The notes beneath the pieces are model-generated. The model worked only from the letters and a program-made list of their open reading frames with translations, had not been told where the DNA came from and did no database searches. DNA of 64,000 bases from Bagarius yarrelli (taxonomy: Eukaryota; Chordata; Actinopteri; Siluriformes; Sisoridae). Position numbers and translations under genes: made by a program. The stretch lies in the NCBI GenBank assembly GCA_005784505.1, contig VCAZ01000041.1:2552001-2616000 (forward strand), given 5' to 3'. Shown here one piece after another: positions 55,901-64,000 of this stretch; positions within the stretch are counted from its first letter, which is position 1; each line of letters starts with the position of its first letter.

Positions 55901-56688
55901 TTGTGCTCGTTCCTCCTGGTCGACTCCTGGAACTCGTGCAGCAGGTCTCCGCACAGCGATGACTCAAACAGCTCACGTCCGTTCTGATAAGTCTTTATGA
56001 TCTTGATTTTGATTTCTGGGGAGTTGGTCTTCTTTTGGCCGACGGCCTCCGAGGCTACGTCCTGAATGGGGATAGGAAGGGGAGGTGGACAGGAAGGCAA
56101 GGTAAGGGGAGGAGGAGGGTAAACCGGCTGCAAATGATGTGAAGAGGTGGAGGATGAAAGAGGAGGAGGCGGAGGAGGAGGAGGGTGATGAGGTAAAAGT
56201 TGAAGATTGGGTTGGTGCTGCTGTGACTGATGTTGGGCATGTGAATGAGGGTGGTGATGAAGATGAGGGTGAGAAGGAGGAAGAGCAGGGGAAGAGATGT
56301 GAGATGGTGCTTTTTCCTGTACGACCGGCGACCTCAGCACCGTTCCCTCTCCTAAGATCAGCCCGTGGTCAGGGTGATAGTTGCGGATGGCGCCATAGCC
56401 GTTAGCCGAGCCGTTAGGAAACTGTGAGTACAGAGCGAACTTGGCCTGCTGCTCATAAGCACCGATTCCTGCCTGGTAACCGTTTGCGACAACCCCTAGA
56501 TCATCCGGAGGGTAGGGGAACCCCGGATCGAGGGGTGAGTCGTAGGCTGAGGGGCCTCCCTCGTCCCCGGGGTCACTGATGGCATCGTATACGTCGTCCT
56601 GTCTGATGTTAGCTGAGTCAATGAGCTGAGGCGGTTGCTGGATTGTGTTTCCCATGATCCCTTGCATGAAAGAGAAGGAGAAATCCAT
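33038..56688 (-). CDS. nsd3: Histone-lysine N-methyltransferase NSD3 (WHSC1L1)
   Basis: Coding exons in order on the minus strand: 56688-55756, 54892-54745, 53956-53802, 53191-52691, 51200-51086, 50977-50877, 50753-50708, 50379-50249, 50132-50013, 49790-49664, 48570-48373, 48225-48046, 40737-40588, 38173-38017, 37241-37039, 36787-36675, 36582-36313, 35809-35693, 35048-34907, 34569-34463, 34293-34092, 33324-33038. They sum to 4503 nt (1500 aa; human is 1437 aa) and every junction keeps phase. The protein is nuclear and mono/dimethylates H3K36. Domain order: N-terminal BRD4-binding region, PWWP1 (about 318-410), PHD cluster (about 750-1010), PWWP2 (about 1010-1085), AWS (about 1140-1190), SET and post-SET (about 1200-1335), and a final PHD/C5HCH (about 1358-1450). 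The exact N-terminus MDFSFSFMQGIMGNTIQQPP and the SNRAELMKLP exon identify NSD3 rather than NSD1 or NSD2. Adjacent plpp5 agrees. Confidence 0.97.
33420..33830. repeat. Degenerate tandem repeat in nsd3 intron 22
   Basis: Motifs GAGTCACTGA, CTGATTCAGTAA and GAGCCACAATTCTA recur at irregular 80-100-bp spacing for about 400 bp. No coding capacity. Confidence 0.75.
35226..35654. mobile_element. MITE in an nsd3 SET-region intron
   Basis: Terminal inverted repeats TTTAAAGCTGCAGTCTG and GGGACTGCAGCTTTAAA enclose about 430 bp without a transposase. It lies in the 35049-35692 intron, 38 bp from the acceptor-side donor of exon 35693. Confidence 0.75.
35966..36240. repeat. Dispersed repeat copy
   Basis: Starts ATATATGGCCAAAAGGTTCTAG and continues with GAAACAAGAGACTCAAACACTG and CCAGCATGACAATGACCCTG. 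It matches the family at 3556-3960 and 54063-54420. Confidence 0.65.
37039..38173 (-). other. nsd3: nsd3 PHD/PWWP2 exons
   Basis: Exon 38173-38017 encodes GRLMCCEACPASFHPSCLNM and the start of PWWP2 (QIVWVKLGNYR). Exon 37241-37039 continues with WWPAEICNPRLVPSNI and GDFPVFFFGSHDYYWIHQGR. This second PWWP precedes the catalytic region in all NSD enzymes. The arginine codon is split across the junction. Confidence 0.92.
38174..40587. other. nsd3 intron 14 content
   Basis: 2.4-kb intron with CA-rich microsatellites (38745-38785), a fragment starting GATTCTCAACAGGGGTGG at 39357 that resembles the end of a hAT-type element, and a dispersed repeat in reverse at 39616-39840 (its reverse frame reads FKHLWDELEHRL, transposase-like but broken). 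No separate gene seen. Confidence 0.5.
40588..40737 (-). other. nsd3: nsd3 NSD3-specific cassette exon (150 nt)
   Basis: Encodes GRLVHDLTDTVLSSYTFKSH followed by YLLTESNRAELMKLP and NPTKG. Human NSD3 has the same insert between two halves of a PHD module, and NSD2 lacks it. Both junctions are phase 1 and the length is 50 codons, so skipping keeps the frame. It stands alone between a 2.4-kb and a 7.3-kb intron, which fits a regulated cassette. Confidence 0.9.
41026..42301. mobile_element. Possible inverted-repeat element built of ATTCCCATA-like tandem units
   Basis: Left end AGGGTTGCGG and right end TATGCAACCCT are inverted. Next to them CTGGAAACTTGCCATGG pairs loosely with the complement of CCATGGAAATTCCCAG. 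The interior (41560-42240) is a degenerate 10-14-bp tandem repeat of ATTCCCATATATTCC type. Lies in nsd3 intron 13. Confidence 0.5.
42833..43005 (-). mobile_element. tRNA-derived SINE, full-length copy
   Basis: The best-preserved copy: ACGCCCTTATCCAGAGCGAC, TTAAGGGCCTTGCTCAGGGG, perfect B-box complement GGAATCGAACC and the head complement ACACCTTAACCATGAGCC. Useful as the family reference. Confidence 0.85.
46034..47461. mobile_element. 1.4-kb non-autonomous element with terminal inverted repeats
   Basis: Left end GGCTTTGTCCAAAATCCCATAC; right end ATTTCGATTTCGGACAAAGCC is its inverted copy. The interior repeats ATGGCGGATGGAGTACG and TACTACC phrases seen near 130-297 and 52080-52640. No transposase frame. 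Lies in nsd3 intron 13. Confidence 0.7.
47557..47690 (-). mobile_element. tRNA-derived SINE, reverse orientation
   Basis: Same family as 42833-43005: CTAACCAAAGCGACTTACTT and GGAATTGAACCC, with the middle of the body missing. Confidence 0.65.
48571..48797. repeat. 220-bp GA/CT microsatellite forming an nsd3 acceptor tract
   Basis: On the + strand, GAGAGA with scattered AAAG interruptions and a perfect (GA)~37 run at 48709-48785. On the transcribed (minus) strand it is a (CT)n tract ending exactly at the acceptor CTCTCCAG of exon 48570. Frames inside it are not genes. Confidence 0.95.
49325..49615 (-). mobile_element. LINE-derived fragment (reverse strand)
   Basis: Phrases TCTGCACATGTCCAGACCATCC, TCATTCCTTATCCTGTCC and CCACTGTCTCTTAACCAGAC are typical of the reverse complement of a fish LINE reverse-transcriptase 3' region. 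The frame is broken and the exact clade cannot be named. A (GAA)n run (49630-49655) follows, next to the exon 49664 donor. Confidence 0.6.
50489..50575. repeat. Duplicated G-rich, telomere-like block in nsd3 intron
   Basis: GACCTGAACTCA-TTTCTATA followed by GGGGTAGGGGTAGGGGTTAGGG occurs twice in about 85 bp (second copy ends GGGGTAGGGGTTAGGGG). Several G runs sit on the + strand; the nsd3 transcript carries the C-rich complement. Confidence 0.85.
51476..51682 (+). mobile_element. LINE 3'-end fragment
   Basis: AGAGGATGTAGAGAATAGGG, GATGATTCGCTGTGGCGACC and CCGAAAGGAGAAGAAGA form the characteristic 3' end of a widespread fish non-LTR retrotransposon, finishing in a short AAGAAGATGATG tail. 5'-truncated. 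Confidence 0.7.
52195..52362 (+). mobile_element. tRNA-derived SINE, forward orientation
   Basis: Head TTGGACTGCCAATTGGAGGTTCG (degenerate B box), body CTGCTGGGCCCCTGAACATG, tail GTCGCTCTGGATAAGGGTGT. Confidence 0.75.
53802..54892 (-). other. nsd3: nsd3 PWWP1 exons
   Basis: Exons 54892-54745 and 53956-53802 encode EIGDLVWAKVGTFPWWPCMV and TRGHREYHVQFFGSVAERAW, the first PWWP domain. It recognises methylated H3K36 on nucleosomes; in human NSD3 the short isoform relies on it. The aromatic pair in FPWWP is intact. The alternative terminal exon that makes the human short isoform was not recognised in the downstream intron (52691 exon upstream side or 53192-53801). Confidence 0.9.
54063..54420. 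repeat. Dispersed repeat copy in nsd3 intron 3
   Basis: GGTCAAAAGTTTATGGACACCC, GGAACTAAGAGACTCAAACACT and GAAGACATGGTGTAGTAT mark the same family as 3556-3960. Confidence 0.65.
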
Positions 56689-56732
56689 TGTTCTGCTCCA
56701 GCATCCTTAGGTTTCCCTTTTTCGTACAGGGT
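55756..56732 (-). other. nsd3: nsd3 exon 2: start codon, BRD4-binding motif, His/Pro-rich insert
   Basis: The exon begins after the acceptor at 56733-56735 with 44 nt of 5' UTR, then ATG at 56688. The first 30 residues match human NSD3 almost exactly. Residues 225-236 (EIKIKIIKTYQN) correspond to the human segment EIKLKITKTIQN that binds the BRD4 extra-terminal domain. Between them, roughly residues 137-205, is a His-, Gln- and Pro-rich stretch with an eight-proline run. It is much longer than the proline patch I recall for human NSD3. Several downstream lysine-rich patches (KKEKRKKKN) look like nuclear localisation signals. Confidence 0.9.
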
Positions 56733-59700
56733 CTGGGGGGGAAAACAGAAATGATCACCGACATGTCATGGGAGGAGAAGATAATTCAGTTCATTGTGCT
56801 GATTTCTTCATTCTGATTGTCGGTCACATATATATAATGTGTAAATTAAGCCACTGCCTGTTTTTAATCTCATTTTCTGTTAAAATAATAATCATAAACA
56901 AAAAAAAATCATCTCCTCAGACAATAATCCAGCTGTATATTTTACTTTACTCTGCTTGCTTGAATACATTAAGGTTTCTATAGAACACATAATAATAATA
57001 ATGTTTTATGAAAGAGGTTTTTTAGCCTCTACAGAGGACAGCAAGTATATATCGCTTTTTACACTGTAATGTCTTTAGAGGAGTTTAAGATGTTTGTTTT
57101 TGTTTTGTTATTTAGTCTTATAAAGTTTAAGGAAAGGAAAAACAGAAGTGAGATAAAAAAGGCCTGTGATAGTAAGAGAAAACCGGAACTTGTTTCATGG
57201 ATAGTGTAACATATTCTAAGCAATCTTTAAAAAAAAGTGTGTGTTTCTTTGTTAGCAATTTTATTCATTCATCTTTCATACCCGCTTATTCCCTAATCTG
57301 GGGTCAGAGGGATCTGCTGGAGCGTTTCCCCACCGTGGCTTGACCACAAAACTACCAAACCACAATTTTAAAAAAAACCAACAACAATTATTTCTGTTAT
57401 TACCTAGTTATGACTCCAAACAAGCATAGAAACACACACAAACCTTTTCAGCTTGTGTTTGTGTCCCATTGTATTGTTTTAACCTGCTGGGCCAAACAAA
57501 TCCCACAGATTTTCTGAAGAATTGAGGTCAGGTGATTGTTTAGGATGGTCAAAGAGTATTCTGTGTTTATGCACAAATTTGGTCATAATGCTAGCATGTG
57601 CAAGATTCTGAAAATGATGGCCTTGAACGAAGGAAGTTCAAAGTCTGGCCAATAACAGACACTTTATACTTTAAACAGGAACTTGTCTTTTAGACACCAA
57701 CCTCCATGCCTACTCAAAAAGAGTGCTTCTGTAGGACAGAAAATACATCAGTACTACTAAATTTTGTTTTCTGATGTAAAAGTTATAAGGAACCTTGGGG
57801 AATAGTACAAATTAAAAACCATGACCCCTTTAACAGCCTTCAATGGCCTGGCTCAGGGGCCAAGTAGTGGCAATTTGATAGTGCTGGAAATTGAGCTTTT
57901 AATTAGCACCTCAGCACCTAAACTACCGCACTACCACTTCAACCATAGCCGTCTGACTCGCAATAACAAATTGATGAGGTGAACCAGACCTCTTGTGGAA
58001 CGCAATAAAACTGCATACTGACTGAGGAACTGAGGACACACGAGAGACTGATAAACTTCCCACGCTACCGTTTGCCTGGGGGAAAAAATCAGATTTCCTA
58101 AATAAAAATTTCCAACTAAGGACAGTTGATAACATAAAGAAACATTAAAGGCAGAAGCCTTTATAGAGGCGGCTACCAGTGCACTTTCGTATCCACACAA
58201 TACTGTACACACCGTCCGAGTTAGGAATGGGGGGTAGGGTGTGTGCAAGGATCTACAAGTTTTACATTACTGAACATAATGAAATATATGGATGAAAATA
58301 CTTTACATCAAAGTTTACCTCGAACCAAAACAATACTCGCTTATGTCTTAGAACAACGTCGATGAACTTTTCTGATCCACTTCAAACGCTAAATATTGTA
58401 ATTTGGCATTTTTCATTTTAAACTGCAGTTTGGATGCTAATATTGCTAAAGTAATTAAGTTTTAAGTTCATGAAAATTACATTTCTGCGTTTACACACAC
58501 TGGCCTTAACTTGTTTGTCTTTTAGGATAAACGTGATCATTAATATGATAGCTTAACAAAGGGCAGTATGCCTACTTATCACTACTGTGGCACTACAGCT
58601 ATGTATTGGTACGGGCCTCACGATACAATAGAATATATGGATCATGATAAAATACTTTACAACAAATTGCAATACTTAAAATTGAAAATAGAAAGGCTAA
58701 AAAAACAAATACAAAGACGGAGGTGTTATAATTTTTTTTCCCATGTTTGCTTCTAAGGAAATTGCTGTATGTGTCAGCGCCAACTACAGGAGCGGAGGAC
58801 AAAGTCGTTTGACACATACTGAGGGTTTTAATTAAATTTTAACTTATGGCTCAAAACTTTTCAGCTTAAAACACAGATAGTAAAATTACACACAGCTTCT
58901 GCTCCACCGATATAATCTTTAGTTTGATATCTTTTTTTTTCTGCGAGCGTTTATTAATTTTTTATTAAACCTATACGTATTTTTAGAAAGGTGTTTAATA
59001 AAAATGGGGGATGATTTGTGTATGCGGCTTGCACACTTCACAACTGGTATGTGCAGTTTATACATTTATTGTATGGGAAACATTTTGTTTTTGAATCGCT
59101 GTTTTAAGCATAATAATAAACGTGCTCATAGTCCAAGCTAAACCGATGTTTGGGTCAAACGCTGGCGTTGGTGACGGTGTAGGTTAACCTGTCACATTAT
59201 ATTAGCACTTTTCTGTTAGTTTAGTAACTGTACTCCATCATCCAGTGCTTTTTTAACAGTGCGCTTCAGGTTTCAGGGCGACACTTCTGTGGAGAATGAA
59301 GATAAACTAGACATTTTTACTAAATAGTGAAGAGAAAGACATAAACATGTGGATTATAGGAACAGACCTCAAAGCCACAAGTGGACCAAAAACTGATAAA
59401 CACTCCAAAGCCCGAGTTAAACATATATCATTTTATCAGTCATTCATTTCTTTAAGCAGTTTAATAAAATTACAATTCAAGGATTAATTTAATTATCTGG
59501 CGCTAAATTACATTTTTTTTTAAAGGCTCTGAACCAGGTAACGTTCCCAGAAAGTTGTGTGAATGTTAGCACAAAACGTTAGAAAAATAACGTTTCTGAA
59601 ATGTTCTTGTTACATTAAAAGATTGTTATCTGGATGTTGTTTGTATTGATGAACGTGCTTATAATGTTGATTTAAAAAAAAACGTTCTCCGAACATTTTT

Positions 59701-61806
59701 CTCTAAACGTCTTAAGGAGGTCATTTGTTCTTGATGATTGTTCTTATAGTCCTGATAAAATACATGATTGTTCTTATAGTCCTGATAAAATACATTCATA
59801 GAACATTGTTATCGAAACGTATTTAGGACGTTATTTTCACTCGATGAACGTTCTCATAAAATGTTAATGAAAAATGTTTGTAGAACATTATTCTTGAAAC
59901 GCCTTTAGAGCGTTAGGTGTACCTGATGAATGTTCTTATAATGTTAATAAACGTTCTCAGAACATTGTTCTTTAAACATCTTTACAACATTATTTGTACT
60001 TGATGAATGTTTCTTATAATGTTAATAAAAAAAACGTTCTTGTAATATTGTTCTTACACCGTATTTAGGGTGTTATTTGTATATAATGAATGTTCTTATA
60101 ATGTTAATAAAAACGTTCTTGAATCATTGTTCTTACACCATATTTAGAAAGATATATGTACCTGATAAATGTTCTTATAATGTTAATAAAAAACGTTTGT
60201 AGAACATTGTTCCCCACCGTATTTAGGGCTTATAAGTATATGATGAATGTTCTTATAATGTTGATAAAAACTGTTCTTTAAACATTGTTCTTACACTGTA
60301 TTTAAGGGGTTATTAGTATATAATAAATGTTTTTATAATGTTAATAAAAAATATTTGTAGAACATTGTTCTTGGAATTTATTTAGGATGTTATCTGTATT
60401 GATAAATGTTCTTTTAATGTTGATAAAAACGTTCGGTTCTTGGAATGTATTTGAAACGTTATTTGTACTTAATAAATGTTCTTATAATGTTAATAAAAAA
60501 CGTTCTTGGAACATTGTCCTTACACAGTATTTAAGGGTTTATTAGCATACGATGAATGTTCCTACAATGTTAATTAAAAACGTTGGTAGTACATTGTTTG
60601 TGGAACGTATTTAGGATGTTATTTGTATTGCTAAATGTTTTTATAATGTTGATAAAAACGTTCGGTTCTTGAAATGTCTTTATGTACTTAATAAATGTTC
60701 TTATAATGTTGATTAAAAACTGTTCGTAGAACATTGTTCCTACACTGTATTTAGGGGGTTGTTTGTATCTGATGAATGTTCTTGATAACATTTCAGTAAC
60801 CTCGAACACAAACTGGACATTTTCACGTTTTTAAAACATTCCATATCCAGTTCCCACAACCAAAAGAGAACGTTCGGAAAATGTTTGGAAAACGTTGTCC
60901 AAAAATAATTTTTACAAGCTGAGGAGGTAAAAACACTGAGCATCTCCTTAACGTTGGTAATAAACTGGACCATCTTACAAATATAATGCACTTTAATACA
61001 CGCCGGCGGTGTGACTAATTAACTAATCTTTTTAGATAAATATTCTCTTATTTATTTATTAATTAATTCATTTATTAAAGCAGTGTTGTTTTATTTACAC
61101 TCCTGAGTGCAGTTGGTTCCCTGATCTGAAACATGGATGCTAACTTAATTGAAACATTGTTTGCTCTCCAGGCTAACGTTAGCCTGCTAAATGGTTGCTT
61201 TATTGCAATTTTATCAACAATAATTACACCAAAAACACCTTTTAACCATCATTTGGACGTTGTTACACGGTTTACAAAGCGATAGTACAGGTGTTTAACG
61301 TTAAATAAGACCGTTTTTATCCACACGTTTAGGATGATATGATCGTAGCATGTTTGTTTTAGCTGTGGAAAAATAATGCACTCCGCCGTGACAGGACAGG
61401 GTTTAGCACGGATATTTAACACGGCTAAATGTGATCTATCGATGTCTTTGAGTTAAGATATTAATAATAATAATAATGGGTTGTGGAAACTGAACGCGAA
61501 AACGTTTCTGCTTTACTATAAAAGCGCATATATGAGATCATGTATGCGAAACCAAAGAGCCAACATGGCTGCCCTTTAAATTAAACTGGCCCGTTTACAT
61601 TTCTACCCATTCCGACAAGTTGCCGCTATTCATACAAAGAAAGCAGGAAAAAAAGGAACCGGAATTCGATCTTTTTTATTTATTAATGTTTGTGAAAAAT
61701 AGAGGGACAAAAAAACCAGCTAAAACATGCAGAACTACAGCTCGTTTGAACGCCATGCGAGAAAACAACGAGGCAAAATCAACAGCAGAATAAAAAATGT
61801 CGGTAC
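56733..61806. other. nsd3 intron 1 content
   Basis: 5.1-kb first intron. 57268-57330 repeats the CATACCCGCTTATTCCCTAA phrase seen at 6505. 57920-59500 is unremarkable AT-rich DNA with a TE-like phrase (GTATTGGTACGGGCCTCACG) at 58602-58622. 59545-60790 is satellite-like. No other gene seen. Confidence 0.5.
59545..60790. repeat. Degenerate ~80-bp satellite in nsd3 intron 1
   Basis: About 15 diverged units, each with GATGAATGTTCTTATAATGT, TAATAAAAAACGTTC, AGAACATTGTTCTTACACCG and TATTTAGGGTGTTATTTGTA. Unit length varies from about 65 to 90 bp. No open frame. Confidence 0.85.
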
Positions 61807-62090
61807 CTTCAGCGTTTCCCATTCTAAACAAATACAGCAAAATGATATGATTCCGGGTGCAGAGATCAGAAATCTAACGCGATCTTAACAAAGGCGATGA
61901 GCAGAGCAGCTGCAGGGGCACGAAGCTCCGCTCAGACGAGGCTTTGATCGGGAGAGGCCCGATGTTTTAGAGCAGATCGGGGCAGATTGGATTCCCATAG
62001 ATTTGATTCAAGCCTTTGCTCGCGCACTCGCTCGCTCGCGCTCTCCCTCTGGATGCAACAAAAGCCCCTCTGCGCGAAGCGGCCCGGTTG
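61807..62090 (-). promoter_or_regulatory. nsd3: Candidate nsd3 5' non-coding exon and promoter
   Basis: Read on the minus strand, a GC-rich stretch with CpG-dense GCTCGC repeats (about 62015-62075) leads into sequence ending in the consensus donor CGCTGAAG/GTACCG (exon end 61807). This would splice over a 5.1-kb intron to the acceptor at 56733. There is no TATA box, as expected for a CpG promoter. The exact start is not determined. Confidence 0.55.
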
Positions 62091-62169
62091 CCAGATTGGT
62101 ATAAAACAAACGCGTGTTAAATCAAAACAAATGGCAAAAAATTGTTAGAGTGGCCATGCTGATGATCAC

Positions 62170-62253
62170 AGACAGATAGACAAACAGACAGACAGACAGG
62201 CAGACAAACAGACAGACAGACAGATAGATAGATAGATAGATAGATAGACAGAC

Positions 62254-62288
<35 letters not shown>

Positions 62289-62312
62289 CAGACAGATAGA
62301 TAGATAGATAGA
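62170..62312. repeat. (GATA)n/(GACA)n microsatellite
   Basis: Alternating GACA and GATA blocks just upstream of the nsd3 leader exon. Confidence 0.97.
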
Positions 62313-62505
62313 TAGAAATACATACGTAGAATATGCAACTATCCTTATTTTTAATTCTTACCTATAGATTATCTGTCTATCTAGTTATCTCTCTATCCGT
62401 CTGTTGTCTGTCGGTCTGGCTATAATATATAAAACTATTCTTATTTTTACTTTTCACATATAGATTTTTTATATATCGCTTTTGCATGTCATTTTTTTTT
62501 TATAA

Positions 62506-62508
62506 CCC

Positions 62509-62580
<72 letters not shown>

Positions 62581-62597
62581 GTCTGTCTATCTATCTA

Positions 62598-62628
<31 letters not shown>

Positions 62629-62637
62629 GTCTATCTA

Positions 62638-62670
<33 letters not shown>

Positions 62671-62671
62671 A
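62506..62671. repeat. (CTAT)n/(CTGT)n microsatellite
   Basis: The reverse complement of the 62170 tract on the same strand, about 195 bp away, starting with ~18 perfect CTAT units and grading into CTGT. Confidence 0.97.
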
Positions 62672-64000
62672 ATATATTTCATAGCTATATATAAAAATCT
62701 AAATTTGGAAAATACAACTGTTCTTATTTTAAATTAAATTAAATGAAAAATTAAATCAAGCCAGACAAAAATATATGCACATAAATTCTCTCTTAAATAG
62801 ACACTACCAGTATCAAAACATATAATTGAAATAAAATTCTGTAAGACCAGTTTCATACTTTATAAACAAATTAACAATAACAATATAACAACCCCCCCTC
62901 CTCCTCCCCCAATAGCATGCATATTTATGTCTCTTAATTAGACTCCAATTTTAGGCTCATTGTCATTGTTTTATGAATCCTTTGTCATGCTGTTTAGCCC
63001 AATCTGGCAACCCTGCTCAGTTCAACCCACCTAACCTGATCAGTTTGTTTGCCAAAACAAATCAGATTTGATTGTCCCTAAAGAAACAAAATTTCAACAA
63101 TTCTTTTCTCCAGATTTTGCCCTATCCTACATTGCCATATTAGTTTTATCGTGATCTTGGGCAATTTTAGGCCCTATGAAAAGAATATGTTGTTGGGTAC
63201 CCTACAGCAGCGGTTCCCAACCGGGGGTGGGGGGGGTGGGGGATCCGGGCCCACAGGAGAGCCTCTGTGAGCTCTGTGGGGGTCACGTCATATTTTTAGA
63301 AAACTGTTGAGCAGTGAGCATTAAGTAGTAATTTTATCCATGATCCCCTGGTTGAGCAAAAAATTGATAATATCATTAAATGTAAAGGGCGGCCCTAAAA
63401 TACTTTCCTGTGGAAAAGAGAGTCTCACCGCGAGCCACTGTCCTAACAGTCTTTTACTACTAAAAAAGTAGTAAAAGTTTTAGTGCCCCAAATGTGTGTT
63501 TCTAAGGTCCCCCACTCCCCCTTAACGGCACCCCCTAATGCTGATTTCCAAATCTGTTCAATCAGGTTTTGTTAATTTTAAAGCGAGGTGTCTTAAGAGT
63601 TAATCAATTGCATTGGGGTTGGCGATTGGTAAGGGTTGGCAAATTATTATAATTATGACTATATTATTTGAATGATGTACCAGATTTCATTCCCATCTCT
63701 GCAGTGTATTGATCCCAATTTGGAAACCATAAATTTATGGTGATCAATCTGGCATTTATGAGTAAAATCCAATCAGTGCTGTCAGATTAGATTGGTCAGA
63801 CTGGGTTAGTAGAATAAAGTTTTATAAAAGTAAATAATACATAACCTATAACTTCTTAATAACATATACCGTCCGGAATACAGGCAAGGTTGATCATTAG
63901 ATCCAGAGTGCATTGATTATTCCAATGATTACTAGCTAATTTTCCATGTTGGTTTAATTCGATAGCTCTGTAAATGGTTAGACTTTAAAAAGACCTTAAT
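62672..64000. other. Right flank, no gene seen
   Basis: AT-rich DNA. CAGCGGTTCCCAACCGGGGG at about 63207 resembles the terminal repeat of hAT-type elements, but no partner end was identified with confidence. No exon recognised. Confidence 0.45.

Noticed and set aside
58568..58817. Small Tyr/Lys-rich frame on either strand
   Set aside because: No exon signals, lies in nsd3 intron 1 and overlaps a transposon-like phrase.

Overview
The window is vertebrate nuclear DNA, most likely from a ray-finned (teleost) fish. It has GT-AG split genes with short exons, many CA/TG and tetranucleotide microsatellites, tRNA-derived SINEs and small inverted-repeat elements. It also has a prion gene of the long, fish-type G-S-Y/H-P-A repeat form. 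The species cannot be named from the sequence; the SINE family looks ostariophysan-like, but that is a weak guess.

Five protein-coding genes were assembled by hand from splice sites, with codon phase checked across every junction. (1) kcnip3 (+, 2010-6165, 8 exons, 227 aa) is a Kv-channel-interacting EF-hand protein starting with a membrane-spanning first exon. (2) rassf2 (+, 10306-14660, 9 coding exons, 319 aa) is a Ras-association/SARAH protein with one apparent GC-AG intron. (3) A prion protein gene, prnp (+, leader exon near 15150-15228, coding exon from 17580), lies directly after rassf2, as PRNP and RASSF2 are linked in mammals. Its reading frame changes at least twice in this assembly. 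(4) plpp5 (-, 20630-26158, 7 coding exons, 263 aa) is a lipid phosphatase with all three PAP2 motifs. (5) nsd3 (-, 33038-56688 coding, 22 coding exons, 1500 aa, plus a leader exon near 61807-62090) is a histone H3K36 methyltransferase with PWWP, PHD, AWS, SET and C5HCH domains. plpp5 and nsd3 are also neighbours in human 8p11, so the window joins two conserved blocks that meet tail to tail at about 20 kb.

Layout: 1-2009 upstream DNA; 2-6.4 kb kcnip3; 6.4-10.3 kb SINEs, CA/TG repeats and a 500-bp pyrimidine tract leading into rassf2; 10.3-14.7 kb rassf2; 15.1-20.1 kb prnp; 20.3-28 kb plpp5 with a 1.36-kb, 30-bp-unit GC-rich minisatellite just upstream of its start exon; 28-29.4 kb purine-rich spacer; 29.4-62.1 kb nsd3, whose large introns carry transposon remnants and an ~80-bp satellite; 62.1-64 kb upstream DNA with facing GATA/TATC tracts.

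No operon-like system or obviously new gene family was found. The most interesting signals are: the PrP frame breaks with a stranded hydrophobic tail; TG-repeat 3' splice sites recurring through nsd3, including introns with complementary CA and TG repeats at opposite ends; the CpG-dense minisatellite at plpp5; the membrane-type kcnip3 first exon; and the GC-AG intron of rassf2.
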